This document shows, piece by piece, positions 33,253 to 42,208 of a stretch of DNA of 64,000 nt. The stretch's first letter is position 1; each line of letters starts with the position of its first letter. Source of the DNA: Buttiauxella sp049686335 (GTDB lineage Bacteria; Pseudomonadota; Gammaproteobacteria; Enterobacterales; Enterobacteriaceae); NCBI RefSeq assembly GCF_049686335.1, contig NZ_JBAVHX010000004.1, positions 124,001 through 188,000 of the forward strand. The letters run 5' to 3'. The translations under genes and the position numbers were made by a program. The notes below the pieces were generated by a model that saw only the letters and a list, made by a program, of their open reading frames with translations, made no database searches and was not told the origin of the DNA.

Positions 33253-34779
33253 ATGAGTCTTTCGTCCCTTCCGACCCCTACCGGCTCCGGCAAGCTGTAC
33301 GGCCTGGTCGAAAAAATTGGCAATAAAGTGCCCCATCCTTTTTTACTATTCGTCTATTTGATTGTCATATTATCGGTCAGTACCGCCGTACTTTCAGCAT
33401 TCAATGTAGCGGTTCGTAATCCTGCGGACGGCAGTCTGGTAGAGGTCAAAAACCTGCTGAGTGCCGAGGGCGTTCACTGGTTTTTGCCCAATGTCATCAA
33501 AAACTTCAGCGGTTTTGCGCCGTTAGGCGCCATTCTGGCGTTGGTATTGGGTGCAGGTCTGGCAGAACGCGTTGGCCTGTTACCCGCCCTGATGGTGAAA
33601 ATGGCATCGCATGTCAGTGCGCGTTATGCCAGTTACATGGTGCTGTTTATCGCCTTCTTCAGCCATATTTCGTCCGATGCGGCTTTAGTCATTATGCCGC
33701 CGATGGGTGCACTGATTTTTCTTGCGGTTGGACGCCACCCGATAGCCGGATTGCTGGCGGCAATTGCGGGTGTGGGATGTGGCTTTACTGCGAACTTATT
33801 GATTGTCACGACAGATGTGCTTCTGTCGGGGATCAGTACGGAAGCGGCGCACACCATCGACCCATTGATGCACGTTAGCGTGATTGATAACTGGTATTTT
33901 ATGGCGACGTCGGTGATTGTGTTGTCGATTGTCGGCGGGCTGATAACTGACAAAATCGTCGAACCGCGTCTGGGTGTGTGGCAAGGCGAGAACAAAGAAA
34001 AACTTCAGCAATTAGATGATGTTCAACGCTTCGGTTTGCGCGTCACAGGGTTTGTGGCACTGCTGTTTGTTGCCGTGATCGCCCTGCTGCTGGTCCCGGA
34101 AAACGGTTTGCTGCGTGACCCGGTGAAAGGCACCATTATCCCTTCTCCATTTATTAGCGGAATTGTGCCGCTGATTATCCTGTTCTTCTTTATCGTTTCG
34201 CTGGCGTACGGCATCGCCACAAAAAAAATCCGCAAGCAGGCAGATTTGCCGCAGTTAATGATTGAGCCAATGAAAGAGATGGCGGGTTTTATCGTGATGG
34301 TGTTCCCGCTGGCGCAATTTGTTGCGATGTTCAACTGGAGCAACATGGGCAAGTTTATGGCGGTCGGCCTGACTGATGTGCTGGAAGGCTCAGGGCTGAA
34401 CGGTATTCCGGCGTTTCTGGGCCTTGCGCTGCTCTCTTCGTTTTTGTGCATGTTTATCGCCAGCGGCTCGGCAATCTGGTCGATTCTGGCGCCCATTTTT
34501 GTGCCAATGTTTATGATGCTCGGTTTTCATCCGGCGTTCGCCCAGATCCTGTTCCGGGTGGCAGATTCTTCTGTTATCCCACTGGCTCCAGTTTCGCCGT
34601 TTATTCCCCTATTCCTGGGCTTTCTCCAACGCTATAAACCTGATGCCAAATTAGGGACTTATTACTCTTTAGTATTACCTTACCCCCTCATCTTTTTGGG
34701 TGTCTGGTTGCTGCTTCTGGTGGCGTGGTATCTTGTGGGCTTACCTATTGGGCCGGGGGTTTACCCGCACCTCAGTTAA
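33253..34779 (+). CDS. abgT: p-Aminobenzoyl-glutamate transporter AbgT
   Basis: 508 residues, identical in length to E. coli AbgT, with about 11-13 hydrophobic segments. It imports p-aminobenzoyl-glutamate; some relatives export sulfonamides. Conserved family stretches: APLGAILALVLGAGLAERVG, FSHISSDAALVIMPPMGALIF, GSAIWSILAPIFVPMFM and LPLAPVSPF-like near 440. Third gene of the abg operon, 145 nt behind abgB. It is followed by ogt after 12 nt, so ogt may be partly co-transcribed. Confidence 0.96.
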   Translation: MSLSSLPTPTGSGKLYGLVEKIGNKVPHPFLLFVYLIVILSVSTAVLSAFNVAVRNPADGSLVEVKNLLSAEGVHWFLPNVIKNFSGFAPLGAILALVLGAGLAERVGLLPALMVKMASHVSARYASYMVLFIAFFSHISSDAALVIMPPMGALIFLAVGRHPIAGLLAAIAGVGCGFTANLLIVTTDVLLSGISTEAAHTIDPLMHVSVIDNWYFMATSVIVLSIVGGLITDKIVEPRLGVWQGENKEKLQQLDDVQRFGLRVTGFVALLFVAVIALLLVPENGLLRDPVKGTIIPSPFISGIVPLIILFFFIVSLAYGIATKKIRKQADLPQLMIEPMKEMAGFIVMVFPLAQFVAMFNWSNMGKFMAVGLTDVLEGSGLNGIPAFLGLALLSSFLCMFIASGSAIWSILAPIFVPMFMMLGFHPAFAQILFRVADSSVIPLAPVSPFIPLFLGFLQRYKPDAKLGTYYSLVLPYPLIFLGVWLLLLVAWYLVGLPIGPGVYPHLS

Positions 34780-34791
34780 CCGGAGCACAGA

Positions 34792-35307
34792 ATGCTGACA
34801 CTGTTAGAAGACAAAATCGTTACCCCATTAGGGCCTCTTTGGGTCATTTGTGACGAGCTTTACCATTTGCGAGCGGTGGAATGGGAAGAACATAGCGAAA
34901 GAATGGTTCAGTTACTCGGTCTTCATTATGGTGTCAGCGGCTATCAGCGCGTGGCGTGTCCTAATCCTGATGGTCTGAGCGACAAGTTGCGCGACTATTT
35001 TGACGGGGATTTGGCGGTAATTGAAACGCTGCCAACCGCTACGGCTGGTACGGCGTTCCAACGGGAAGTGTGGCAAACGCTTCGCACCATCCCATGCGGC
35101 CAGGTGATGCATTACGGGCAGTTAGCCGAGCAACTTGGCAGGCCAGGCGCTGCCCGGGCTGTCGGTGCGGCCAATGGCTCTAACCCTGTCAGTGTGGTGG
35201 TGCCCTGCCATCGTGTTATTGGGCGTAATGGCACCATGACAGGTTATGCCGGTGGAGTGAGCCGCAAAGAGTGGTTATTGCGTCACGAAGGGTATTTGCT
35301 TCTTTAG
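34792..35307 (+). CDS. ogt: Methylated-DNA-protein-cysteine methyltransferase Ogt
   Basis: 171 residues, as in E. coli. Constitutive repair suicide protein that moves alkyl groups from O6-alkylguanine or O4-methylthymine to its own cysteine. The acceptor is Cys139 in VVPCHRVIG; the DNA-binding arginine segment RAVGAANGSNPV precedes it. Start 12 nt after abgT; ogt-fnr adjacency is the same as in E. coli. Confidence 0.97.
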   Translation: MLTLLEDKIVTPLGPLWVICDELYHLRAVEWEEHSERMVQLLGLHYGVSGYQRVACPNPDGLSDKLRDYFDGDLAVIETLPTATAGTAFQREVWQTLRTIPCGQVMHYGQLAEQLGRPGAARAVGAANGSNPVSVVVPCHRVIGRNGTMTGYAGGVSRKEWLLRHEGYLLL

Positions 35308-35502
35308 GAGACGATTCTTTAGGAAATGCTGCTTAAGGGAATCATGCGCAGGACATTGTTCTTTATTCGAACATGAATAATGCGCACTTATAGATTGTTG
35401 CATTATTTTCAATAGGATATGTCTATATCCCTGGTCTTTATAGCCATAATATTCTGATTGCGCTTTCATCATACTTACGTGCCCAACAAAAAGATGTTAA
35501 AA

Positions 35503-35516
35503 TTGACCAATATCAA
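35503..35516. promoter_or_regulatory. FNR box ahead of fnr
   Basis: TTGACCAATATCAA, one mismatch from TTGAT-N4-ATCAA, 20 nt before the fnr start codon. The same position carries the autoregulatory FNR site in E. coli. Confidence 0.85.
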
Positions 35517-35535
35517 TAACGGCCCGAGCATATCT

Positions 35536-36288
35536 ATGATCCCTGAAAAGCGAATTATTCGACGCATTCAGTCTGGCGGTTGTGCTATCCATTGCCAGGA
35601 TTGCAGCATCAGCCAATTATGCATCCCCTTCACACTGAATGAACATGAGCTTGATCAGCTTGATAATATTATCGAGCGTAAGAAGCCTATTCAGAAGGGA
35701 CAAACCCTGTTTAAGGCAGGTGATGAGCTGAAGTCGCTGTACGCGATTCGTTCAGGGACCATTAAAAGCTACACCATCACTGAACAAGGTGACGAGCAGA
35801 TTACAGGCTTCCATTTGGCCGGTGATTTGGTGGGCTTTGACGCAATCGGGACCGCAACACATCCAAGTTTCGCGCAAGCGCTCGAAACCGCCATGGTCTG
35901 CGAAATCCCATTCGAAACCCTTGATGATCTGTCCGGTAAAATGCCAAACCTGCGCCAGCAGATGATGCGTTTGATGAGCGGCGAGATTAAGGGCGACCAG
36001 GATATGATCCTGCTGCTTTCCAAAAAGAATGCGGAAGAGCGTCTGGCGGCATTCATCTATAACCTGTCACGTCGCTTCGCTCAGCGCGGTTTCTCACCTC
36101 GTGAATTCCGTTTGACCATGACGCGCGGTGACATCGGTAACTACCTGGGCCTGACCGTTGAAACCATCAGTCGTCTGCTGGGTCGCTTCCAGAAAAGTGG
36201 CATGCTGGCGGTGAAAGGTAAGTACATTACTATCGAAAATAGCGAAATTCTTGCACAACTCGCTGGTCAATCGCGCAACGTAGCCTGA
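35536..36288 (+). CDS. fnr: Anaerobic regulator FNR
   Basis: 250 residues, start MIPEKRIIRRIQSGG as in E. coli; the reading frame is open for 26 codons upstream across the operator, without homology. The oxygen-sensing [4Fe-4S] ligands are Cys20, Cys23 and Cys29 (HCQDCSISQLC) plus Cys122 (AMVCEIP). A cyclic-nucleotide-binding-type beta-roll is followed by the CRP-type helix-turn-helix with recognition segment LTVETISRLLGRFQ. It governs the switch to anaerobic respiration. An FNR box overlaps its promoter. Confidence 0.98.
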   Translation: MIPEKRIIRRIQSGGCAIHCQDCSISQLCIPFTLNEHELDQLDNIIERKKPIQKGQTLFKAGDELKSLYAIRSGTIKSYTITEQGDEQITGFHLAGDLVGFDAIGTATHPSFAQALETAMVCEIPFETLDDLSGKMPNLRQQMMRLMSGEIKGDQDMILLLSKKNAEERLAAFIYNLSRRFAQRGFSPREFRLTMTRGDIGNYLGLTVETISRLLGRFQKSGMLAVKGKYITIENSEILAQLAGQSRNVA

Positions 36289-36424
36289 TTTCTGCTTCCC
36301 TGAGTCGGATCTCTAAATTTTCCTGATTTATTGATCCGGCAATGGGTTATCACCTGTTTCATTCTACACATATAGGTTAATCTTACTTAACAGACTGTGG
36401 TTAAGCAGTTGTAAGGAGACCTGT

Positions 36425-37375
36425 ATGGCAAAGTATCAAAACATGCTAGTCGCTATAGATCCCAATCAGGACGATCAACCCGCCCTGCGGCGTGCTGTTT
36501 ACTTGCATCAACGGATTGGTGGCAGGATCAAAGCATTTCTGCCTATCTATGATTTTTCCTACGAGATGACCACCCTTCTGTCGCCAGATGAGCGCACTGC
36601 TATGCGCAAAGGCGTAATTAGCCAGCGTGCAGCCTGGATTAAAGAACAAGCCCAGTATTACATCGATTCGGGCGTCCCCATTGAGATCAAAGTGGTATGG
36701 CATAATCGACCGTTCGAGGCGATTATCCAGGAAGTGATCAGCGGCGGACATGACCTGGTGCTCAAAATGACGCATCAGCACGACAAACTGGAAGCGGTGA
36801 TTTTCACTCCAACTGACTGGCATTTGCTGCGTAAGTGCCCAAGCCCGGTGTGGATGGTTAACGAAAAACCATGGCCTGAAGGTGGCCGGGCAGTGGTCGC
36901 GGTGAATCTGGCGAGTGAGGAGCAATATCACAACGCCCTTAATGAGAAGCTGGTGAAAGAGACGATTCGTCTTGCCGACGATGTTAACCACACCGAAGTC
37001 CACCTCGTAGGCGCCTACCCGATTACCCCGATTAATATCGCTATCGAACTTCCTGATTTTGACCCGAGTGTTTATAACGATGCCATTCGCGGTCAGCATC
37101 TGGTGGCAATGAAAGCGTTGCGCCAGAAATTTGGTATTGATGAGAAAATGACTCACGTCGAGAAAGGGTTGCCCGAAGAGGTGATTCCTGACCTCGCTGA
37201 GCATCTGCAAGCCGGTATCGTGGTGCTGGGTACGGTAGGACGCACAGGTCTATCGGCGGCTTTCCTCGGTAATACGGCTGAACAAGTTATTGACCATTTA
37301 CGCTGTGATTTGCTGGTCATCAAACCTGATGATTACCAGACTCCGGTAGAAATGGATGACGACGAAGACGATTAG
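36425..37375 (+). CDS. uspE: Tandem universal stress protein UspE
   Basis: 316 residues with two Usp domains (about 3-150 and 158-305), as in E. coli UspE (YdaA), 316 residues. UspE is linked to stress survival, motility and aggregation. The second domain ends with VVLGTVGRTGLSAAFLGNTAEQVI, resembling a nucleotide-binding G-2x-G-9x-G segment. The acidic tail (MDDDEDD) is also family-typical. AAGGAGA precedes ATG 36425. A clear terminator follows. Confidence 0.97.
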   Translation: MAKYQNMLVAIDPNQDDQPALRRAVYLHQRIGGRIKAFLPIYDFSYEMTTLLSPDERTAMRKGVISQRAAWIKEQAQYYIDSGVPIEIKVVWHNRPFEAIIQEVISGGHDLVLKMTHQHDKLEAVIFTPTDWHLLRKCPSPVWMVNEKPWPEGGRAVVAVNLASEEQYHNALNEKLVKETIRLADDVNHTEVHLVGAYPITPINIAIELPDFDPSVYNDAIRGQHLVAMKALRQKFGIDEKMTHVEKGLPEEVIPDLAEHLQAGIVVLGTVGRTGLSAAFLGNTAEQVIDHLRCDLLVIKPDDYQTPVEMDDDEDD

Positions 37376-37392
37376 CATTTCGGATAAATAAT

Positions 37393-37429
37393 AAAAGCCC
37401 GTTCACTTCAGTGCGACGGGCTTTTTTTT
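37393..37429 (+). terminator. uspE terminator
   Basis: AAAAGCCCG ... CGGGCTTTTTTTT: about an 8-bp stem with a run of eight T, 18 nt after the uspE stop. Confidence 0.9.
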
Positions 37430-37447
37430 ACCCACCATTCAGCAAAG

Positions 37448-37473
37448 AAAAACCGCCCCGAAAGGCGGTTTTA
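37448..37473 (-). terminator. pntB terminator
   Basis: On the minus strand AAAACCGCC-TTTC-GGGGCGGTTTTTC, an 8-bp stem with a short T-run 20 nt after the pntB stop. Confidence 0.85.
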
Positions 37474-37492
37474 GCAAACGGCTCGTTAAAAA

Positions 37493-38881
37493 TCAGAGCG
37501 CTTTAAGGATAGCTTCAACGGTCGCTTTCGCATCGCCAAACAGCATGTGCGTGTTCTCTTTAAAGAACAGCGGGTTTTGCACCCCAGCGTAACCGGTATT
37601 CATTGAGCGCTTGAACACGATAACGTTCTGCGCCTTCCACACTTCCAGTACAGGCATGCCGGCGATTGGACTGCGTGGATCTTCAAGTGCTGCCGGGTTA
37701 ACGGTGTCATTGGCACCGATAACCAGAACGGTGTCGGTATCTGCGAAGTCATCGTTAATTTCGTCCATCTCAAGCACCACGTCGTACGGAACACGGGCTT
37801 CAGCCAACAGAACGTTCATGTGGCCTGGCAAACGTCCGGCAACCGGGTGGATACCAAAGCGAACTTTGATGCCACGAGCGCGCAATTTCTCAGTGATTTC
37901 AGCCACTGGATATTGTGCCTGAGCCACCGCCATGCCGTATCCTGGAGTGATGATCACAGACGTCGAGTTTTTCAGCATGTCAGCGGTATCTTCCGCCGTG
38001 ATTTCACGGTGCTCGCCCACTTCTTCGCCTTCACCGGTAGAAGAACCGTCGGTGCCGAAGCCACCAGCAATAACGCTGATAAAGGAGCGGTTCATCGCCT
38101 TACACATGATGTAAGACAGGATCGCACCTGAAGAACCCACCAGCGCACCAGTGACAATCAGCAGGTCGTTGCTGAGCATAAAGCCCGCTGCCGCTGCCGC
38201 CCAACCGGAGTAGGAGTTCAGCATGGAAACCACAACCGGCATGTCTGCGCCACCAATCGACGCTACCAGATGCCAGCCAACAACCAATGCAATGATGGTC
38301 ATCACCAGCAACGCCAGAACCTGCAGGCCAACACTTTCGGTACGCACGAAGATAATCAGCATGGCGAAGGAAATCACCAGCGCGGCCAGATTCAATTTAT
38401 GACGATTTGGCAGCATCAACGGCTTGGAGGAAATTTTGCCGCGCAGTTTACCAAACGCCACGATAGAACCTGTGAAGGTCACAGCACCGATGAAGATGCC
38501 GAGAAACACTTCCGTTAAATGGATGTTTTCCATCACCGGCTCAAGACCTGGCGCGTGATCAAGGTAGCTGTTGAAGCCCACCAGAACCGCCGCCAGACCC
38601 ACGAAGCTGTGCAGGATTGCCACCAGCTCCGGCATTTCAGTCATTTCAACTTTTTTGGCAAGGTGAATACCGATGGCACCACCAATCACCATGGCGACGA
38701 TAATCCATACCACGTTGCCGGTTTCAGGCCCGAAGATGGTCGCGACCAGCGCAATGGCCATACCGGCCATACCGAACAAGTTGCCTTGTTTAGATGTTTC
38801 GTGTTTTGACAGCCCCGCCAGGCTGAAAATAAACAGAATTGCGGCAACAATGTATGCTGCTGTAACTAATCCACCAGACAT
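37493..38881 (-). CDS. pntB: NAD(P) transhydrogenase subunit beta
   Basis: 462 residues, the same as E. coli PntB. Residues 1-260 are nine or so membrane helices of proton-translocating domain II, and residues 280-462 the NADP(H)-binding domain III (GYGMAVAQAQYPVAEI, HPVAGRLPGHMNVLLAE, IGANDTVNP). With PntA it uses the proton motive force to reduce NADP+ with NADH. It starts 10 nt after pntA. Confidence 0.97.
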   Translation of the reverse strand: MSGGLVTAAYIVAAILFIFSLAGLSKHETSKQGNLFGMAGMAIALVATIFGPETGNVVWIIVAMVIGGAIGIHLAKKVEMTEMPELVAILHSFVGLAAVLVGFNSYLDHAPGLEPVMENIHLTEVFLGIFIGAVTFTGSIVAFGKLRGKISSKPLMLPNRHKLNLAALVISFAMLIIFVRTESVGLQVLALLVMTIIALVVGWHLVASIGGADMPVVVSMLNSYSGWAAAAAGFMLSNDLLIVTGALVGSSGAILSYIMCKAMNRSFISVIAGGFGTDGSSTGEGEEVGEHREITAEDTADMLKNSTSVIITPGYGMAVAQAQYPVAEITEKLRARGIKVRFGIHPVAGRLPGHMNVLLAEARVPYDVVLEMDEINDDFADTDTVLVIGANDTVNPAALEDPRSPIAGMPVLEVWKAQNVIVFKRSMNTGYAGVQNPLFFKENTHMLFGDAKATVEAILKAL

Positions 38882-38891
38882 GTGTTACCCC

Positions 38892-40421
38892 TTAGTTCTT
38901 CCGGAACATTTTCAGCATGCGCTGAGTGACGGTGAAACCACCAAAAATGTTGATACTGGCAATCAGCACCGCAATAAAGCTCAGGAAGCTAACCCAGCCA
39001 CCATGACCAATTTGCAGTAATGCGCCGACCACGATAATGCCTGAGATGGCGTTGGTTACCGACATCAGTGGTGTATGCAGTGCATGAGAAACGTTCCACA
39101 CTACGTAGTAACCGACCACGCACGCTAGTGCGAACACGGTGAAGTGGCTGAGGAACTCTTTCGGTGCAACATCTGCAAGCCAGCCGAACAGAATAATCGC
39201 CAGTGCCATAAACGCATATTTGCGCCATGGGGATGCAGGTTTCTTCTCTTCAACCGGTGCAGCAGCAGGTTTGGCAGCAGCCTGAGGCTGTGCTGAAACC
39301 TGAATCGGAGGTGCCGGCCAGGTCACTTCGCCATCGCGAATAACCGTGACGCCACGAATCACGACGTCTTCGAAATCCACCACGGTATTGCCATCTTTCT
39401 CTTTGCAGAGCAGTTTAAGCAAGTTAACCAGGTTGGTGCCGTAAAGCTGGGATGACTGGGTTGGCAGACGGCCCGGTAAATCGGTGTAACCGATAACTTT
39501 TACCCCGTTTGGCGTGACAGTCACTTTGTCCGCGACCGTGTATTCGCAGTTACCGCCATTTTGCGCCGCCAAATCGACAATCACGCTACCCGGTTGCATG
39601 GAATCAACCATTTCACGGGTGATGAGTTTGGGTGCCGGTTTGCCAGGGATAAGAGCAGTAGTGACGATAATGTCGACTTCTTTGGCTTGCGCCGCGAAGA
39701 GCTCCATTTCGGCTTTGATGAATGCTTCAGACATGACTTTCGCATAGCCATCGCCGCTGCCCGCTTCTTCTTTGAAGTCCAGTTCCAGGAACTCAGCGCC
39801 CATACTTTGCACTTGTTCTTTAACTTCCGGACGGGTGTCGAATGCACGGACGATAGCGCCCAGGCTGTTCGCCGCACCAATCGCGGCAAGACCCGCAACA
39901 CCCGCACCGATAACCATCACTTTAGCCGGCGGCACTTTACCGGCAGCAGTAATTTGCCCGGTAAAGAAACGCCCAAATTCATGTGCGGCTTCGACAATTG
40001 CACGATAACCTGCAATGTTTGCCATGGAGCTCAGGGCATCGAGCGATTGCGCACGAGAAATACGCGGCACGGAATCCATCGCCATAACGGTGACGTTTTT
40101 GGCAGCCAGTTTTTCGAGCAGTTCAGGATTTTGCGCCGGCCAGATAAAACTCACCAGCGTAGAACCTGCACGCAGCAGTTCGATTTCGCTGTCCTGCGGT
40201 GCATTCACTTTCAGAACCACGTCAGACTGCCAAACGTCAGCGGTGTCTGAAATGGTTGCGCCAGCCTTTACGAACGCTTCGTCATCAAAGCTTGCGAGGC
40301 TGCCCGCGCCACTCTCGACTGCAACGGTGAAGCCAAGCTTCAGCAATTGCTCCACAGTTTTTGGCGTGGCTGCTACGCGGGATTCTCCCGCCCACCGCTC
40401 TTTTGGTACCCCAATACGCAT
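38892..40421 (-). CDS. pntA: NAD(P) transhydrogenase subunit alpha
   Basis: 509 residues from ATG 40421 (AAGGGAA ahead; matches E. coli MRIGIPRE). NAD(H)-binding domain I occupies about 1-380 with GAGVAGLAAIGAANSLGA near 172, then a Pro/Ala-rich linker at 385-400 and four membrane helices to the C-terminus. First gene of pntAB. Transcription starts in the 556-nt region shared with ydgH. Confidence 0.97.
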   Translation of the reverse strand: MRIGVPKERWAGESRVAATPKTVEQLLKLGFTVAVESGAGSLASFDDEAFVKAGATISDTADVWQSDVVLKVNAPQDSEIELLRAGSTLVSFIWPAQNPELLEKLAAKNVTVMAMDSVPRISRAQSLDALSSMANIAGYRAIVEAAHEFGRFFTGQITAAGKVPPAKVMVIGAGVAGLAAIGAANSLGAIVRAFDTRPEVKEQVQSMGAEFLELDFKEEAGSGDGYAKVMSEAFIKAEMELFAAQAKEVDIIVTTALIPGKPAPKLITREMVDSMQPGSVIVDLAAQNGGNCEYTVADKVTVTPNGVKVIGYTDLPGRLPTQSSQLYGTNLVNLLKLLCKEKDGNTVVDFEDVVIRGVTVIRDGEVTWPAPPIQVSAQPQAAAKPAAAPVEEKKPASPWRKYAFMALAIILFGWLADVAPKEFLSHFTVFALACVVGYYVVWNVSHALHTPLMSVTNAISGIIVVGALLQIGHGGWVSFLSFIAVLIASINIFGGFTVTQRMLKMFRKN

Positions 40422-40977
40422 AGTATTCCCTTCCATCTGATATTTTTTGTTGATGGTTTGTCAGACATTGCCATGGCAATTCAGACACGTTGCCCGTTGA
40501 GTACACAAGGCAATCGTCATTTCCGTTACCCGTTCAATGAAAATACATCTGTAACAAACTTTTTATAACCTACTGAAAATAACGCCTGTGATCTAGATCA
40601 GGATCTCAGTATTTGTATCATTATCGTAAAAGATTAGCGTTCAGCTCCTCAGACAGCTCTTTTTGACTGACTTTCATCTGTGAGACCTGATAATCCGCTT
40701 AAACAGCACTGCAATTCACGATTCTGAACCATCGCAAATTGCACATTTAACATTGTATTAACTAATTAAGTTGTAAGCTTTACCGCTTTTAGTGGTCAAA
40801 GCACGCTTTTATTAACATATAAATTTTCGTTATGGAAAATATCTGTTATCAACGTTTGTAGAGTGAAAAATGCCGCAGACAGTTGCGGTGTTTCAATGCC
40901 ATAATCGGCGACTAACAGGTAACCCTCAGAGAATGCGGTATTTGTATTCATTTTGCGCAAGGCGAAGGACTATTTTT
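40422..40977. other. Divergent pntA / ydgH control region
   Basis: 556 nt without a gene. It is AT-rich between 40540 and 40860. The palindrome TGATCTAGATCA lies at 40589-40600; its outer context GTGAT-CTAG-ATCAG resembles an FNR/CRP-family site (TTGAT-N4-ATCAA) with both outer pairs off. I see no convincing small ORF or terminator-linked RNA in it. The promoters of both genes must lie here, and the length is unusual. Confidence 0.5.
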
Positions 40978-41922
40978 ATGAAGCTCAAGACCACCCTTCT
41001 GGCGTCAGCACTCATTTCCCTTACTACGCTGTCCGCTCAGGCAGCAACGGAACTGACTCCAGATCAAGCTGCTGCTCTTAAACCTTTTGATCGCATTACC
41101 ATCACTGGCCGTTTTAACTCGATTGGTGAAGCGGTGAATTCCGTTTCTAAACGTGCGGATAAAATGGGTGCGGCATCTTTCTACGTATTGGACACAAACG
41201 ATACTGGCAGCAGCGGTAACTGGCGTGTGGTTGCAGATGTTTATCATTCTGACGCCCCTAAAGCTGAGGAAAAGAATTACCGCGTAATTAATGGCGTGAC
41301 CGAGTTACCGAAAGATACAGCATATGCTCTGGAGCCTTTCGATACCGTGACCATTCAGGGTTTTTATCGTAGTCAGCCTGAAGTTAACGATGCCATTACG
41401 CGTGTGGCGAAAGAAAAAGGTGCAGATTCGTTCTTCATCGTGCGTCAAATCGATACCAACTCCGGTGGCAACCAGCGCATTACCGCGTTCATCTATAAAA
41501 AAGATGCTAAGAAGCGTGTACTGCAAAGCGCTGATGCGATTCCTGCTAACTCCGAAGCCGGTAAAGCAGCTCTGGCTGCAGGCGGCGCGGCAGCAGCCAA
41601 AGTTGAGATCCCAGGTGTTGCAACAACCAGCTCCCCAACTTCTGATGTTGGCCGTTTCTTCGAAACACAAACAACAAAAGGTGGTCGTTACACTGTAACG
41701 CTGCCAGACGGTACAAAAATCGAAGAAGTGAATAAAGTGACTGCAGCGCAGATGGTTCCGTTTGATAGCGTGAAATTCACCGGCCACTTCTCCAGCAGCA
41801 CTGAGGTTTCTTACCAGGTTGCGAAGCGTGCCGCGAAGAAAGGCGCGAAGTACTATCACATCACCCGTCAATGGGATGAACGTGGTGGTAACCTGACAGT
41901 TAGTGCGGACCTGTATAAGTAA
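40978..41922 (+). CDS. ydgH: Periplasmic DUF1471 protein YdgH
   Basis: 314 residues, equal to E. coli YdgH, start MKLKTTLLASALISL (a longer open frame upstream lacks homology). Signal peptide cleaved after QAA at about 21-23. Three tandem YdgH/BhsA/McbA-like domains start near residues 30, 110 and 245, each with an F-D-x-[IV]-x-[IFV]-x-G-x-[FY] strand pattern (FDRITITGRF, FDTVTIQGFY, FDSVKFTGHF). The function is not established; family members respond to stress and alter the envelope. A terminator follows. Confidence 0.95.
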   Translation: MKLKTTLLASALISLTTLSAQAATELTPDQAAALKPFDRITITGRFNSIGEAVNSVSKRADKMGAASFYVLDTNDTGSSGNWRVVADVYHSDAPKAEEKNYRVINGVTELPKDTAYALEPFDTVTIQGFYRSQPEVNDAITRVAKEKGADSFFIVRQIDTNSGGNQRITAFIYKKDAKKRVLQSADAIPANSEAGKAALAAGGAAAAKVEIPGVATTSSPTSDVGRFFETQTTKGGRYTVTLPDGTKIEEVNKVTAAQMVPFDSVKFTGHFSSSTEVSYQVAKRAAKKGAKYYHITRQWDERGGNLTVSADLYK

Positions 41923-41947
41923 TCTGTCACCCCGCGATAATTTCTGG

Positions 41948-41973
41948 AAAGGGCACCTGGTGCCCTTTTTTTT
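41948..41973 (+). terminator. ydgH terminator
   Basis: AAAGGGCAC-CTG-GTGCCC followed by eight T, 25 nt after the stop. Confidence 0.92.
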
Positions 41974-42033
41974 ATCGCTAAATCCCCGATAATTTTCATC
42001 CATTCAGTCATTTACGCTTGATTACGAAATGTT

Positions 42034-42052
42034 AATGAGTATAGTTCTCATT
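42034..42052. promoter_or_regulatory. Fur-box-like dyad
   Basis: AATGAGTATAGTTCTCATT, a 6-bp perfect inverted repeat (AATGAG/CTCATT) in a 19-bp window of Fur-box size, 157 nt before the YncE-like gene. E. coli yncE is known to be Fur-repressed, which supports the reading. Confidence 0.5.
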
Positions 42053-42208
42053 CTCTTTGTTATTGGCGGGTCTGACAGGGACTATCCTGCATGATGTGAA
42101 ATTCGCTCACAGGGAAACACTGAGATATTCCGTGGCGTCGTCAATCTTATCGGGCCTGTAAACCGAAAGAGCCACCCTGAATGATTTGAATGGTAAAGGA
42201 TTTTCCTG

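Noticed and set aside
36446..37210. Open frame of about 254 codons opposite uspE
   Set aside because: Fully within uspE, no domain, no plausible start signal.
39561..40250. Open frame of about 229 codons opposite pntA
   Set aside because: Antisense shadow of a highly conserved gene; rich in His and Arg as usual for such shadows.
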